Assembly: GCA_934444645.1 (NCBI GenBank)
Contig: CAKSCV010000025.1
Span: forward strand, 1 to 36,790
Source of the DNA: an uncultured Eubacteriales bacterium
Lineage (GTDB): Bacteria > Bacillota > Clostridia > Oscillospirales > CAG-382
Direction of reading: 5' to 3'
DNA: 36,790 bases
Shown here: positions 1-6,830 of the stretch, piece after piece
Layout: each line of letters opens with the position of its first letter
Numbering within the stretch: the stretch's first letter is position 1
Notes under the pieces: generated by a model
The model's database searches: none
Told to the model about the DNA's origin: nothing
The model's input: the letters and a program-made list of their open reading frames with translations, nothing else
Position numbers and translations under genes: made by a program

Positions 1-480
1 TAAATTCTTACGCTGTAAAGCCGGAGCGTCGCACCGATTCAAATCATTGCCGGCGATACTCGAAAAATTGCAGATTTTTGCGTTGCCGGTTACCTGATGA
101 TTGCCGGTTGTTTTAGCAAAAACACCTTGTCGACCGGCGATTTGAATCGTCCCCGGAGTCCAGAGGTTCGCAAACCTCTGGTGTGCTTTTTGGTTACTTT
201 TTGCACAACGCAAAAAGTGACAACTCGTTCTCTTTGCAGAGAACATCGAGGTTCTGCAAACCTCGAATCAGCACACAAAGATAACACATTCGTGCAAACA
301 AAATTAAATCCTTGTGAAAAGTTCCGAGGTTTTGTAAACCTCGATTTAGCGCACCAAAGCACCAACTTTCCACCGTACCCAAACTAACGTGCAGCAACCT
401 TTTCCGCCTTACGGCGGTGTCCCTTACGGGACAGCACACCCCGTGTGCTTCGAGGTTTTTCAAACCGAAAACAAGCACAC
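1..480. repeat. Palindromic repeat unit A (right arm, cut by window start)
   Basis: This 480-bp non-coding stretch is the type I half of the large repeat family also seen as units B-E. In order it holds an H4 type I stem-loop (36-148, GATTCAAATC pairing with GATTTGAATC), H2 (160-181), H3 (about 187-222), two H1 stem-loops (246-266 and 324-343) and a trio of short hairpins (404-448: CCGCC/GGCGG, GTCCC/GGGAC, GCACAC/GTGTGC). A degenerate H1 follows at 449-469. Short open frames run through it on both strands but they simply read the repeats. The left half lies outside the window. Confidence 0.85.
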
Positions 481-509
481 AGGGCAGGATTTGTGCTCCT
501 GCCCTGTGT
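477..509 (-). terminator. Putative terminator of the 2451-530 oxidoreductase operon
   Basis: A 13-bp perfect stem (ACACAGGGCAGGA with TCCTGCCCTGTGT) and 7-nt loop lie 20 nt past the stop codon of the minus-strand gene. The following minus-strand sequence, GCTTGTTTTC, is a weak T-tract. The position supports a terminator; the weak T-run keeps confidence moderate. Confidence 0.55.
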
Positions 510-529
510 ATTGATCGTATAGGTTTTCT

Positions 530-1363
530 TCAGCGAACCCAAACGTCCGGTGTTTCGAGCGCCTTGAGCACACCTTCCCGCAACCGCATAACGTTTACGG
601 TTTCGCTTGTCTCAAAGCTCGGCGTCCCGGTCTCGTAAAACCGCAAAATGTCGCGGATCAGACCGCCGAAGAAGTCCGAGGTGACCGGCGTGTTGGTTTC
701 TCCGCCGTGTGTGTCCTCCACACAAATGCTGAATGGCAGTGAGCGTGCAAAAATCATACTGACGTTCGCGCCGTGAGCAAAGCGCGCACGGAATATGATC
801 TGCGTGCCCTGCGTCTCGGCTTTGAAGGCGACCGGCTCATCCTTTAACAGCCGGATCACCATTTCCGCCTGGTGAATGATGTATTCCGGCGCATTGGAGC
901 CGCCGCCGCACGTGATAATGTTTGCCGCGTCCTTTATATCGTCTAATTCTGTGGCATAACGAAGAGCCGACGAGGAAAACAGCGGTGTATGATGCTTTTC
1001 GGCAAGGGCAAAAATCTGCAAAGCCGTTGCTGTGTCGGGTGCAAAGGTCTTGTCGATATACGTCGGTTTTCCGTATGGCAAAACGGCTTTTGCAAAGGCA
1101 AGGTGTGTTTCGGGATTGGAGGGCGCAAGCACAAGCAGAACATCGCTCTTTTGGCAAATTTCGTCGATGGTCTCGCACTTCTCCGCACCGAATTTCTGAC
1201 ACCACTCCTCGGTGGTGAGGCCGTCCGGATTGTTTTCGGTGGCATAGGCGTAGGTGAGCGCATAAGCAAGCTTCAGATCCTCGGCCGCCGTTTTTATCCA
1301 GCCCGGATAGTTGTTGGCGTGCCACCCATCGATCCGATAGTCGATAAATCCGATTTTTTTCAT
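530..1363 (-). CDS. Gfo/Idh/MocA-like oxidoreductase, short
   Basis: A 277-residue protein resembling the Gfo/Idh/MocA family, which uses NAD(P) to oxidise or reduce sugars, inositols and related compounds. The N-terminus (MKKIGFIDYRIDGWHANNY) fits the first strand of a Rossmann fold but lacks a clear GxGxxG loop. The segment YIDKTFAPD stands where relatives have EKP followed by a conserved stretch. It is shorter than the usual 330-350 residues, mainly at the C-terminal side. It starts 20 nt after the stop of the neighbouring oxidoreductase, with AAAGGAAG upstream of the ATG, so the two are probably one operon and may act on the same substrate or as a pair. The substrate cannot be told from sequence. 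The missing glycine loop leaves open a non-catalytic or divergent role. Confidence 0.75.
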   Translation of the reverse strand: MKKIGFIDYRIDGWHANNYPGWIKTAAEDLKLAYALTYAYATENNPDGLTTEEWCQKFGAEKCETIDEICQKSDVLLVLAPSNPETHLAFAKAVLPYGKPTYIDKTFAPDTATALQIFALAEKHHTPLFSSSALRYATELDDIKDAANIITCGGGSNAPEYIIHQAEMVIRLLKDEPVAFKAETQGTQIIFRARFAHGANVSMIFARSLPFSICVEDTHGGETNTPVTSDFFGGLIRDILRFYETGTPSFETSETVNVMRLREGVLKALETPDVWVR

Positions 1364-1383
1364 CGTTTTCCGCTTCCTTTCGC

Positions 1384-2451
1384 TTATTCGCCCTTTTGCA
1401 GGTCAAGCTCATGCGATGCGGCGGCAGAAGCATACAACCGGTCAAGCAGCTTTGCGCTTTCGAGAACATAGTCGATGTTGCTCTTGGTTTTCACGCCGCT
1501 GACGGTGGAATCGAGAAACGCTCTGTCTTCACAGGCATACATATTCGGAATTTCATATTCGGGGCGTTCGGTTTCGAGCGTTTCGCCGTTGCAGAATTCG
1601 TAAAGGCCGCCATAATTGAGTCTTGCGCCGCCCTTGTCGCCCAAGAAGTCGATGAACATTTCCACTTTATCAAGGTTTTCCGCCCATGCGCCGTTGAACG
1701 AAATGCTGGCCTTATCGGTGCGGACGTAGCCGGTGATAAAGTCATCGACATCGTTGACACCGTGTTCGACATCCTTGGTATCCTCCGCCCACATGCTGTG
1801 GTAATGGTAGGATTTCATATCAGTCGCCATTTTGTTGTATTCATCGCAGGTGACCGTAAGCAGCTTTGCATCGCCGAGGACATACAAAATCAAATCCAAG
1901 AAATGGATTCCCCAGTCAATGAGCACGCCGCCGCCGGATTGGCTCTTATCGGTGAACGCACCGCCGAGTCCCGGAATCGAACGGAACGAACGGAACGAGC
2001 AGTATACGTGATAAATGTTGCCGAATTTTCCCTCTTTGTTCATTTCGGCTAATCTCTCCACCGAGCGGTGGTAGCGGTTGCACACGCCGATGTTTAAGAT
2101 CTTTCCGGCCTTGTCGGCAGCTTGCTTCATTTCCACCGACAGCGGATAGTTGACGGTGATCGGCTTTTCGCAGAACACGTTTTTGCCGGCGGCAAGCGCG
2201 TCCATGGTGACGGTGTAATGCGCATAGTTGGGCGTTAAAACAAAAACGGTCTGCACCTCGGGATCGGCAAGTGCCTCCTTATAGTCGGTGATGACGTTTT
2301 CGATTTTGGGATATTTCTGCTTCTTTTCTTCTGCCTTTTCGCGGAGGAGGTCGCAGGCATACTTGATGCGGACATCCTTCATTGCGCTTAGTGCCGGAAA
2401 ATGAGCGGCATCGGAAATTCTTCCGCAGCCTACAACAGCAACGATATGCAT
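1384..2451 (-). CDS. Gfo/Idh/MocA family oxidoreductase
   Basis: A 355-residue protein with a full Gfo/Idh/MocA layout. The N-terminal Rossmann domain starts VAVVGCGRISDAAHFPAL, and the conserved CEKPITVNY (EKP motif, with the family's lysine) lies near residue 95. The C-terminal substrate domain includes GGGVLIDWGIHFLDLILY, holding the usual Asp and His. Family members are NAD(P)-dependent dehydrogenases or reductases of sugars, sugar acids or inositol; the substrate here is unknown. The gene leads a two-gene minus-strand operon from a clear promoter (2521-2549) and has GGAAAGGAAG before its ATG. An AraC regulator is divergent at 2676, which suggests control by a sugar-type inducer. Confidence 0.9.
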   Translation of the reverse strand: MHIVAVVGCGRISDAAHFPALSAMKDVRIKYACDLLREKAEEKKQKYPKIENVITDYKEALADPEVQTVFVLTPNYAHYTVTMDALAAGKNVFCEKPITVNYPLSVEMKQAADKAGKILNIGVCNRYHRSVERLAEMNKEGKFGNIYHVYCSFRSFRSIPGLGGAFTDKSQSGGGVLIDWGIHFLDLILYVLGDAKLLTVTCDEYNKMATDMKSYHYHSMWAEDTKDVEHGVNDVDDFITGYVRTDKASISFNGAWAENLDKVEMFIDFLGDKGGARLNYGGLYEFCNGETLETERPEYEIPNMYACEDRAFLDSTVSGVKTKSNIDYVLESAKLLDRLYASAAASHELDLQKGE

Positions 2452-2520
2452 TTGTTTACTTCCTTTCCTGATTTCATTTCATATAAAGAACGGTTTTTGC
2501 CATGCTTTGGTTGCAGCACC

Positions 2521-2549
2521 ATTATACGTGTAAATGCGCGGTTTGTAAA
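2521..2549 (-). promoter_or_regulatory. Sigma-A type promoter for the 2451-530 operon
   Basis: On the minus strand TTTACA and TATAAT are separated by exactly 17 bp, about 70 nt upstream of the ATG at 2451. Confidence 0.75.
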
Positions 2550-2602
2550 TGTCTTGATATTGGATAGTTGTGTTCTTTTTTTTAGATTTTGTCGAAAGAA
2601 CC

Positions 2603-2631
2603 TTGACTTTTCACAGAAAATGCGCTATGAT
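2603..2631 (+). promoter_or_regulatory. Sigma-A type promoter for the AraC regulator at 2676
   Basis: TTGACT-N17-TATGAT lies 45 nt upstream of the start codon. It is divergent from the oxidoreductase promoter, with only about 55 bp between the two -35 boxes, so a regulator bound here could affect both. Confidence 0.75.
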
Positions 2632-2675
2632 AAAAGCAATCCGATACCAACCGCTGCACAAAGGAGACCGCACAT

Positions 2676-3560
2676 ATGTTAGGCGAGGCAAAATACCATC
2701 TGAATCAGAACCATGTTCACGAGCCGATCGATTTTGAAGGCTTTCGTCTGCACCAGATCGGCCGGCTTCACTGCGGCAGCGGCATGGAGGTCGAAAACCA
2801 TCGGCACGACGATTGGTTTGAGATCACGGCGGCAACCGAAGGGAACGGCGAGGTTTTTACGGACGGCTGCGGCACGCACGTAAGGCCGGGCGATCTGTAT
2901 CTGTCGTTTCCGGGTGATGTTCATGCCATCCGTTCCTCTAAATCCGATCCGTTAAAATACGATTTCTTTTCGTTCAATACGTCGCTTTCGCCGTACAGAG
3001 AGGAGCTTGAACGCTTAAAGGTGCGTCTCACGCCCGAAAAGCGGCTGTTTTCCGACCGGCGCATCCAAGCCTGTATCGAACAGCTGACGGCTGCAATCGA
3101 GCAAAACGGCCGGTATGTATCGCTTTTGGGTGCGGCGCTCATACGGGAGATCCTTTTATACATATTGGAGGATTTTGACGATACCGCGCCGGAGGCGGCT
3201 CCGTTTGGGACAGAACGCGGTGCCGCGCATTCTGCCAAAGAGCTGTGCTTTCAGCTGATGAACTATATTCAAACGCACATTTATACCATGAAAAACCTCT
3301 CGGAGCTTGCAGCCCTGACCGGCTACAATTACAGCTATCTTTCCACGCTGTTCAAGACGTGTACCTCGCAGACGCTTCGTTCCTACTATTCGGAAAAACG
3401 CCTGGAGGCAGCCAAAACGCTCTTAAAAGAAGAACACATGACGGCGGCGCGTGCCGCAGAGCTTGTCGGCTATGCCTCCGCTTCGGCATTCGGAAAGGCC
3501 TATAAAGCGCGCTATGGCGTTTCGCCGCTTGAAAAAGAAGCCGAACGCAAATCCGAATGA
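2676..3560 (+). CDS. AraC family transcriptional regulator (cupin plus HTH)
   Basis: A 294-residue DNA-binding regulator. Residues about 20-90 form a cupin-like sensor domain (ENHRHDDWFEI, then GDLYLSFPGDVHAIRS) of the type that binds small carbohydrates in the AraC family. Residues about 190-290 form the two helix-turn-helix AraC DNA-binding domain: LSELAALTGYNYSYLSTLFK is the first HTH and ARAAELVGYASASAFGKAYK the second, ending near the family's typical YGVSPLE. The start is supported by AAAGGAG 9 nt upstream of the ATG. It is divergent from the two-gene oxidoreductase operon, its likely target. The ligand is unknown. Confidence 0.92.
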   Translation: MLGEAKYHLNQNHVHEPIDFEGFRLHQIGRLHCGSGMEVENHRHDDWFEITAATEGNGEVFTDGCGTHVRPGDLYLSFPGDVHAIRSSKSDPLKYDFFSFNTSLSPYREELERLKVRLTPEKRLFSDRRIQACIEQLTAAIEQNGRYVSLLGAALIREILLYILEDFDDTAPEAAPFGTERGAAHSAKELCFQLMNYIQTHIYTMKNLSELAALTGYNYSYLSTLFKTCTSQTLRSYYSEKRLEAAKTLLKEEHMTAARAAELVGYASASAFGKAYKARYGVSPLEKEAERKSE

Positions 3561-3627
3561 GCGTGCCTGCCCGAACGGCTTGGCGAGTCGTGGTTTTTGG
3601 CTGCGCAGCAGCTGAGGCGGCTTGCTC

Positions 3628-3666
3628 AAAAAACAAGAACCGATGAGTGTCGGTTCTTGTTTTTTC
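3628..3666. terminator. Bidirectional intrinsic terminator
   Basis: The stem ACAAGAACCG / CGGTTCTTGT with an 8-nt loop is flanked by A6 on the left and T6 on the right. It can end the AraC transcript on the + strand and the secreted-protein/peptide transcript on the minus strand. Confidence 0.85.
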
Positions 3667-3756
3667 TATCAAACGATATCCGTAAAAGGAGAGAAACGGC
3701 GTATCGTTTTACGATATGTGGGATACACTGGCGGTGTTGAGAGCTCGCAAACGTTT

Positions 3757-3885
3757 TTATGACTCTTCGTCGGAAAGATCGCCCAGGATGGGATCAAGGT
3801 CAACAATAACCTCTTCGCTCGTGCAGAGAATGTCGTCAGCCGAGTTTTCTTCTTTGGTTAGAAGCGGTTTGCTATATGGCTTCAT
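3757..3885 (-). CDS. Small acidic peptide, 42 residues
   Basis: A short gene starting MKPYSKPLLTKEENSADDIL and ending LGDLSDEES. It has a strong ribosome binding site (AAAGGGGG, 6 nt before the ATG) and begins 16 nt after the stop of the secreted-protein gene, so it is probably co-transcribed with it. The product is very acidic after residue 11, with one Cys (residue 21) and no signal peptide or membrane segment. The opening MKxYxKP followed by a DDIL-C-TS-like stretch resembles small uncharacterised clostridial peptides that I recall next to surface-protein genes. I cannot assign a function. A modified-peptide precursor is possible, but no maturation enzyme is visible nearby. Confidence 0.6.
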   Translation of the reverse strand: MKPYSKPLLTKEENSADDILCTSEEVIVDLDPILGDLSDEES

Positions 3886-3901
3886 GCTTTTTCCCCCTTT
3901 G

Positions 3902-4762
3902 TTATTCGATTTCACCGCAGACGGTGAGGATCTTTTCGACATAGTCGATGGCGGTATAGCCTTCGGAGGCCTTGATGAGCTTTGCAGCATCCAACATGGA
4001 AAGGCTCTTGACATTGCCGTAGAAATACATTGTGCCGATCTTGACAAACGGACGCAGATGGATGGTCTGCGTATAAGCGGCCTTGCTTTCGGGAACGCCG
4101 ACAAATGCGCCGCTAAAGATTGCCGTATAGCCGTCGCCGCTGTCACGCAGATAATTGATGGTTTCGGTTCCGTCCGCCTTGCGGTAGGCAAGCCCGTTCG
4201 CATAGGCATCGGAAAACTGCGCAATACCGTCGCCGAAGGTCAGATTTTCCTCGACCGTTTCACCGGGCAGGAAGTCGTAGTAGGTCGCAAGTTTTGCCGC
4301 GGTTGTGGCAAGGTAGCCGATCTCGACCGTTTCATTGTTGACCAAAAGCTCATTGTAAACCGAGGAGAGCACGCGCAAGCCCTGCGGCTCGGCGGTGCGG
4401 ATGGAGATCTTGTCCGATAGAATCGGCTCTGCGGGAACACCGGCATAGATAAACGTTGCGTTGTCAAACAAGGCGGTTGTGTTTTCGCCTTCGTTGGCAT
4501 AGGCATACACATCGGTTAAGCTTTCGCCGGATTGCAGGGTATAGCTGAACGAAAGAGTGGTAAAGCTGTTTTTATCCAAATTTTGGAAATAGGTTGAACG
4601 CTTAACTTGACCGTCCACCATCATATCGATAAAGGCGGCGTTGATATTTTTGGAATCGATTTTGAAGATGTAGGTGCCGGGCGTGGTGATGGGTTCGGCA
4701 AAGGTAAAGCGCAGGGCATAGTTCTTGACGCTTGAGCCGATCTTGTATGCACCGTTCTCCAT
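3902..4762 (-). CDS. C-terminal half of interrupted secreted repeat-domain protein
   Basis: This 286-residue open frame continues in the same frame as the signal-peptide-bearing protein at 4784-5737, beyond a single TAG codon. Its first ~110 residues complete a second copy of a beta-rich domain whose first copy is in the upstream half (LRFTFAEPITTPGTY here against MQFRFTEPIKKTGRY there). The remaining ~170 residues (from ISIRTAEPQGLRV to the end) form a separate domain of unknown function. No Shine-Dalgarno sequence precedes the ATG at 4762, so independent translation is unlikely. It is either a dead fragment, made by readthrough, or the TAG is a sequence error. No sortase signal or dockerin is seen. 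Confidence 0.7.
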   Translation of the reverse strand: MENGAYKIGSSVKNYALRFTFAEPITTPGTYIFKIDSKNINAAFIDMMVDGQVKRSTYFQNLDKNSFTTLSFSYTLQSGESLTDVYAYANEGENTTALFDNATFIYAGVPAEPILSDKISIRTAEPQGLRVLSSVYNELLVNNETVEIGYLATTAAKLATYYDFLPGETVEENLTFGDGIAQFSDAYANGLAYRKADGTETINYLRDSGDGYTAIFSGAFVGVPESKAAYTQTIHLRPFVKIGTMYFYGNVKSLSMLDAAKLIKASEGYTAIDYVEKILTVCGEIE

Positions 4763-4783
4763 GGAGATCCATTCGGCACTCGG

Positions 4784-4786
4784 CTA
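4784..4786 (-). other. In-frame TAG stop splitting the secreted protein
   Basis: On the minus strand the frame reads KSALL, TAG, PSAEWIS and then the downstream half with no frame change. Aligning the two internal domain copies shows the region should be continuous. The malic enzyme gene in this window ends in TAG, so TAG is a normal stop here and wholesale recoding is unlikely. Confidence 0.8.
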
Positions 4787-5737
4787 AAGCAGTGCGCTTT
4801 TGCCGCCATTATACGGTGTTAACGAAATACGGTCGTCGATGTAGCTCGGCTGCTGGGAATATGCGTCGCCATTGGAGTTGAAGTCGAACGCAAACAGCAC
4901 CTCGCCCTTGGTCCATACGGCTTTGACGGTGGTCGGGTCAGCCGGAACGATGGTGATGGGATTGCCGTTGCTGTCTACATAGCCTTCGTGAATGTAGCCT
5001 TTGGCGGTGAGAGCCGGAAGCGGATCGCCCTTATAAAGCGCACGTGTGGCCGATGCATCGCCGACAAGCAAAGAGGTGTCAATGCCGTAATCAAAGGTGA
5101 TTTCAACCGGTGCAAGATACCAAAGCTTGGCATAGTTGCAGTAGATCGAGCCGTCTTCGTTGCCGTAGATGCGCACGTCGGTGATTTCCGAAAGCCGGGA
5201 CCCGGTTTCGTGCGTATACGTGGTGTAAACGGTTTTGCCGGAAGCATTGCTTACATACTTAGAGACATCCTTGTTGGTTGTTTCATCAAAGAAGCGTCCG
5301 AAAACATTGTTAAGTCCGGACGAAGCGAACTCAAGCGTATATCGGCCGGTTTTCTTGATCGGCTCGGTGAAACGGAACTGCATGCCGAACGGCCATTGCT
5401 TGTAGCCGTTGACAACAAAGTTGCCGCCGTCCATTGCCCACCAAGCCGGACTCATAACGGTCAAAGAGCCGCCGTTGTTGCCGGTGGTGAGAGCAATGCT
5501 GTCGTCGATATAATCGGGAACCTGGTTTGTTTTGTCACCGGAATTAAACGAGAAGTGGAATAACAGCTTGCCGTACTCGTCGCTTGTCGTTTCGTCGGCA
5601 AGAGCGGCGTCGGAGAAACCGCCTTCGGCTTCGGCAGCCGTTTCAACGGCTTCGGGCGTAAAGGCGCCGACGGAAAAGGCAAGTACCATGGCAAGAAAGA
5701 CCGCAAGCAGGGTTCTGAACAAATACGTGTTTTTCAT
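4784..5737 (-). CDS. Secreted beta-domain repeat protein, N-terminal half
   Basis: A 317-residue product with a Sec signal peptide (MKNTYLFRTLLAVFLAMVLA, cleavage probably near residue 25-37), so it should be exported. It then has a beta-rich domain of about 150 residues (starting HFSFNSGDKTNQVPDYIDD), a short module ending TTVKAVW that resembles the Listeria-Bacteroides extracellular repeat, and the start of a second copy of the first domain (FDFNSNGDAYSQQPSYIDD). The frame then meets TAG. With the downstream half the protein would be 611 residues. The duplicated domain may be carbohydrate-binding-like, but that is inference. AAGGAGA lies before the ATG, with a clear promoter upstream. The AraC gene at 5975 is divergent and may control it. 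Confidence 0.75.
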   Translation of the reverse strand: MKNTYLFRTLLAVFLAMVLAFSVGAFTPEAVETAAEAEGGFSDAALADETTSDEYGKLLFHFSFNSGDKTNQVPDYIDDSIALTTGNNGGSLTVMSPAWWAMDGGNFVVNGYKQWPFGMQFRFTEPIKKTGRYTLEFASSGLNNVFGRFFDETTNKDVSKYVSNASGKTVYTTYTHETGSRLSEITDVRIYGNEDGSIYCNYAKLWYLAPVEITFDYGIDTSLLVGDASATRALYKGDPLPALTAKGYIHEGYVDSNGNPITIVPADPTTVKAVWTKGEVLFAFDFNSNGDAYSQQPSYIDDRISLTPYNGGKSALL

Positions 5738-5786
5738 GGTTCGTAATCTCCTTTTGAATAAATTTGCAGTATATTCTGCTATAAAT

Positions 5787-5815
5787 ATTGTAGTATATTA
5801 CCAAAAGCTTGTAAA
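5787..5815 (-). promoter_or_regulatory. Promoter for the secreted-protein gene
   Basis: On the minus strand TTTACA-N17-TACAAT lies about 50 nt upstream of the ATG at 5737, followed by AAGGAGA at 5747-5753. Confidence 0.7.
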
Positions 5816-5897
5816 GAAAGTCCTTTGCTGAAAAGATAATTATCTTGCTGTTTTTGAAAATTATTTCGGTTTTTTCGTGAAAAAATGAGAAAAATGC

Positions 5898-5926
5898 TTG
5901 AAAAAAGCCGCCAAGTCTTTTATAAT
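5898..5926 (+). promoter_or_regulatory. Promoter for the AraC regulator at 5975
   Basis: TTGAAA-N17-TATAAT ends 48 nt before the chosen start codon. It argues against a start at 5885, which would lie upstream of the promoter. Confidence 0.8.
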
Positions 5927-5974
5927 TACAGTAGATACCCGAGTATTCACGAAAAAAGTGAGGGGGTACACCGG

Positions 5975-6784
5975 ATGAATTTCACAAATTACGAAAAGAA
6001 GGAATACCCGAACGATCGGCTCCCGTTCTGGTGCGGCGTGAACGACGGCTTTCCGCATTGGCACTGGCACAAAGCGCCCGAGCTGCTTTTCGGCTTGAAA
6101 GGGCAGAGTCTTGTCTGCTGCAACGACCGAAGCCACGTTTTACGGCAGCATGACACGGTATTTGTTAATTCGGATGTATTGCATGCCATTGAAAGCGAGC
6201 CGGGTGCAACATATTTGGCCATCAGCATCGATCCTTGCTTTTTTGAAGAAAATCAGTTGCCGCTCGATCAGTTTAACATACAGGAATATATTGAAAAAAA
6301 CGAAACAATGACACGCCTTTGGCAGGCGGTTTACAGCATTCAGCTTGACGAACAGCGCATTTTTCGCGTGCCGCATTATCGGTGTGCGGTGCTTGCGCTG
6401 TTAGTCGAGCTGTTTGACAGCTATCGGGAGAAAAAGGACGCACAAGGCCGCATGAAAGAGAAATACCGCGACGTAAAGGCGGCGATCACCTATATTGAAG
6501 ACAACTTCACAAAGCCTTTGTCGTTGGATGAGATCAGCAAAAATGTGGGCATCAGCAAATATCATTTAGCGCGGTTATTCAAGGAATGCACCAATCGGAC
6601 GATGGTGGAATTTTTGGTGATCTGCCGTGTTGAGTTTGCACAGACCCTTTTGCGCTCGACGGAGCTGCCCATCAAAGAAGTGGCCTTTTCGGCAGGATTT
6701 GAGAATGCACCGTATTTTTCCAAGGTTTTCCGCAGGCACACAAGCTGCACACCGATGGAATATCGGGCGATCTTTCGCCCGTAA
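5975..6784 (+). CDS. AraC family transcriptional regulator
   Basis: A 269-residue regulator. The start at 5975 is chosen because AGGGGG lies 9 nt upstream and the promoter's -10 box is at 5921; the longer frame from 5885 would begin inside the promoter. Residues about 20-90 are a cupin-like sensor (HWHWHKAPELLFGLKG, then VFVNSDVLHAIES). Residues about 170-269 are the AraC DNA-binding domain, with LDEISKNVGISKYHLARLFK as the first HTH and IKEVAFSAGFENAPYFSKVF as the second, ending in the usual TPMEYR. It is divergent from the secreted repeat-domain gene, its likely target. The inducer is unknown. Confidence 0.92.
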   Translation: MNFTNYEKKEYPNDRLPFWCGVNDGFPHWHWHKAPELLFGLKGQSLVCCNDRSHVLRQHDTVFVNSDVLHAIESEPGATYLAISIDPCFFEENQLPLDQFNIQEYIEKNETMTRLWQAVYSIQLDEQRIFRVPHYRCAVLALLVELFDSYREKKDAQGRMKEKYRDVKAAITYIEDNFTKPLSLDEISKNVGISKYHLARLFKECTNRTMVEFLVICRVEFAQTLLRSTELPIKEVAFSAGFENAPYFSKVFRRHTSCTPMEYRAIFRP

Positions 6785-6830
6785 AAAAGCTGCCGAAGGC
6801 AGCGGACTCCCGGCAGGGAGGGCTTTTTTG
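6783..6830. terminator. Terminator-like structure after the AraC gene
   Basis: AAAAAAGC on the left can pair with GCTTTTTT on the right, enclosing two small hairpins (GCTGCC/GGCAGC and CTCCC/GGGAG). The right side ends in a T-run just after the AraC stop codon. It overlaps the left edge of repeat unit B, so it may also be part of that unit. Confidence 0.5.

Noticed and set aside
3902..5737. Genome-wide reassignment of TAG to an amino acid
   Set aside because: The malic enzyme gene in the same window ends in TAG at its expected length, so TAG functions as a stop here.
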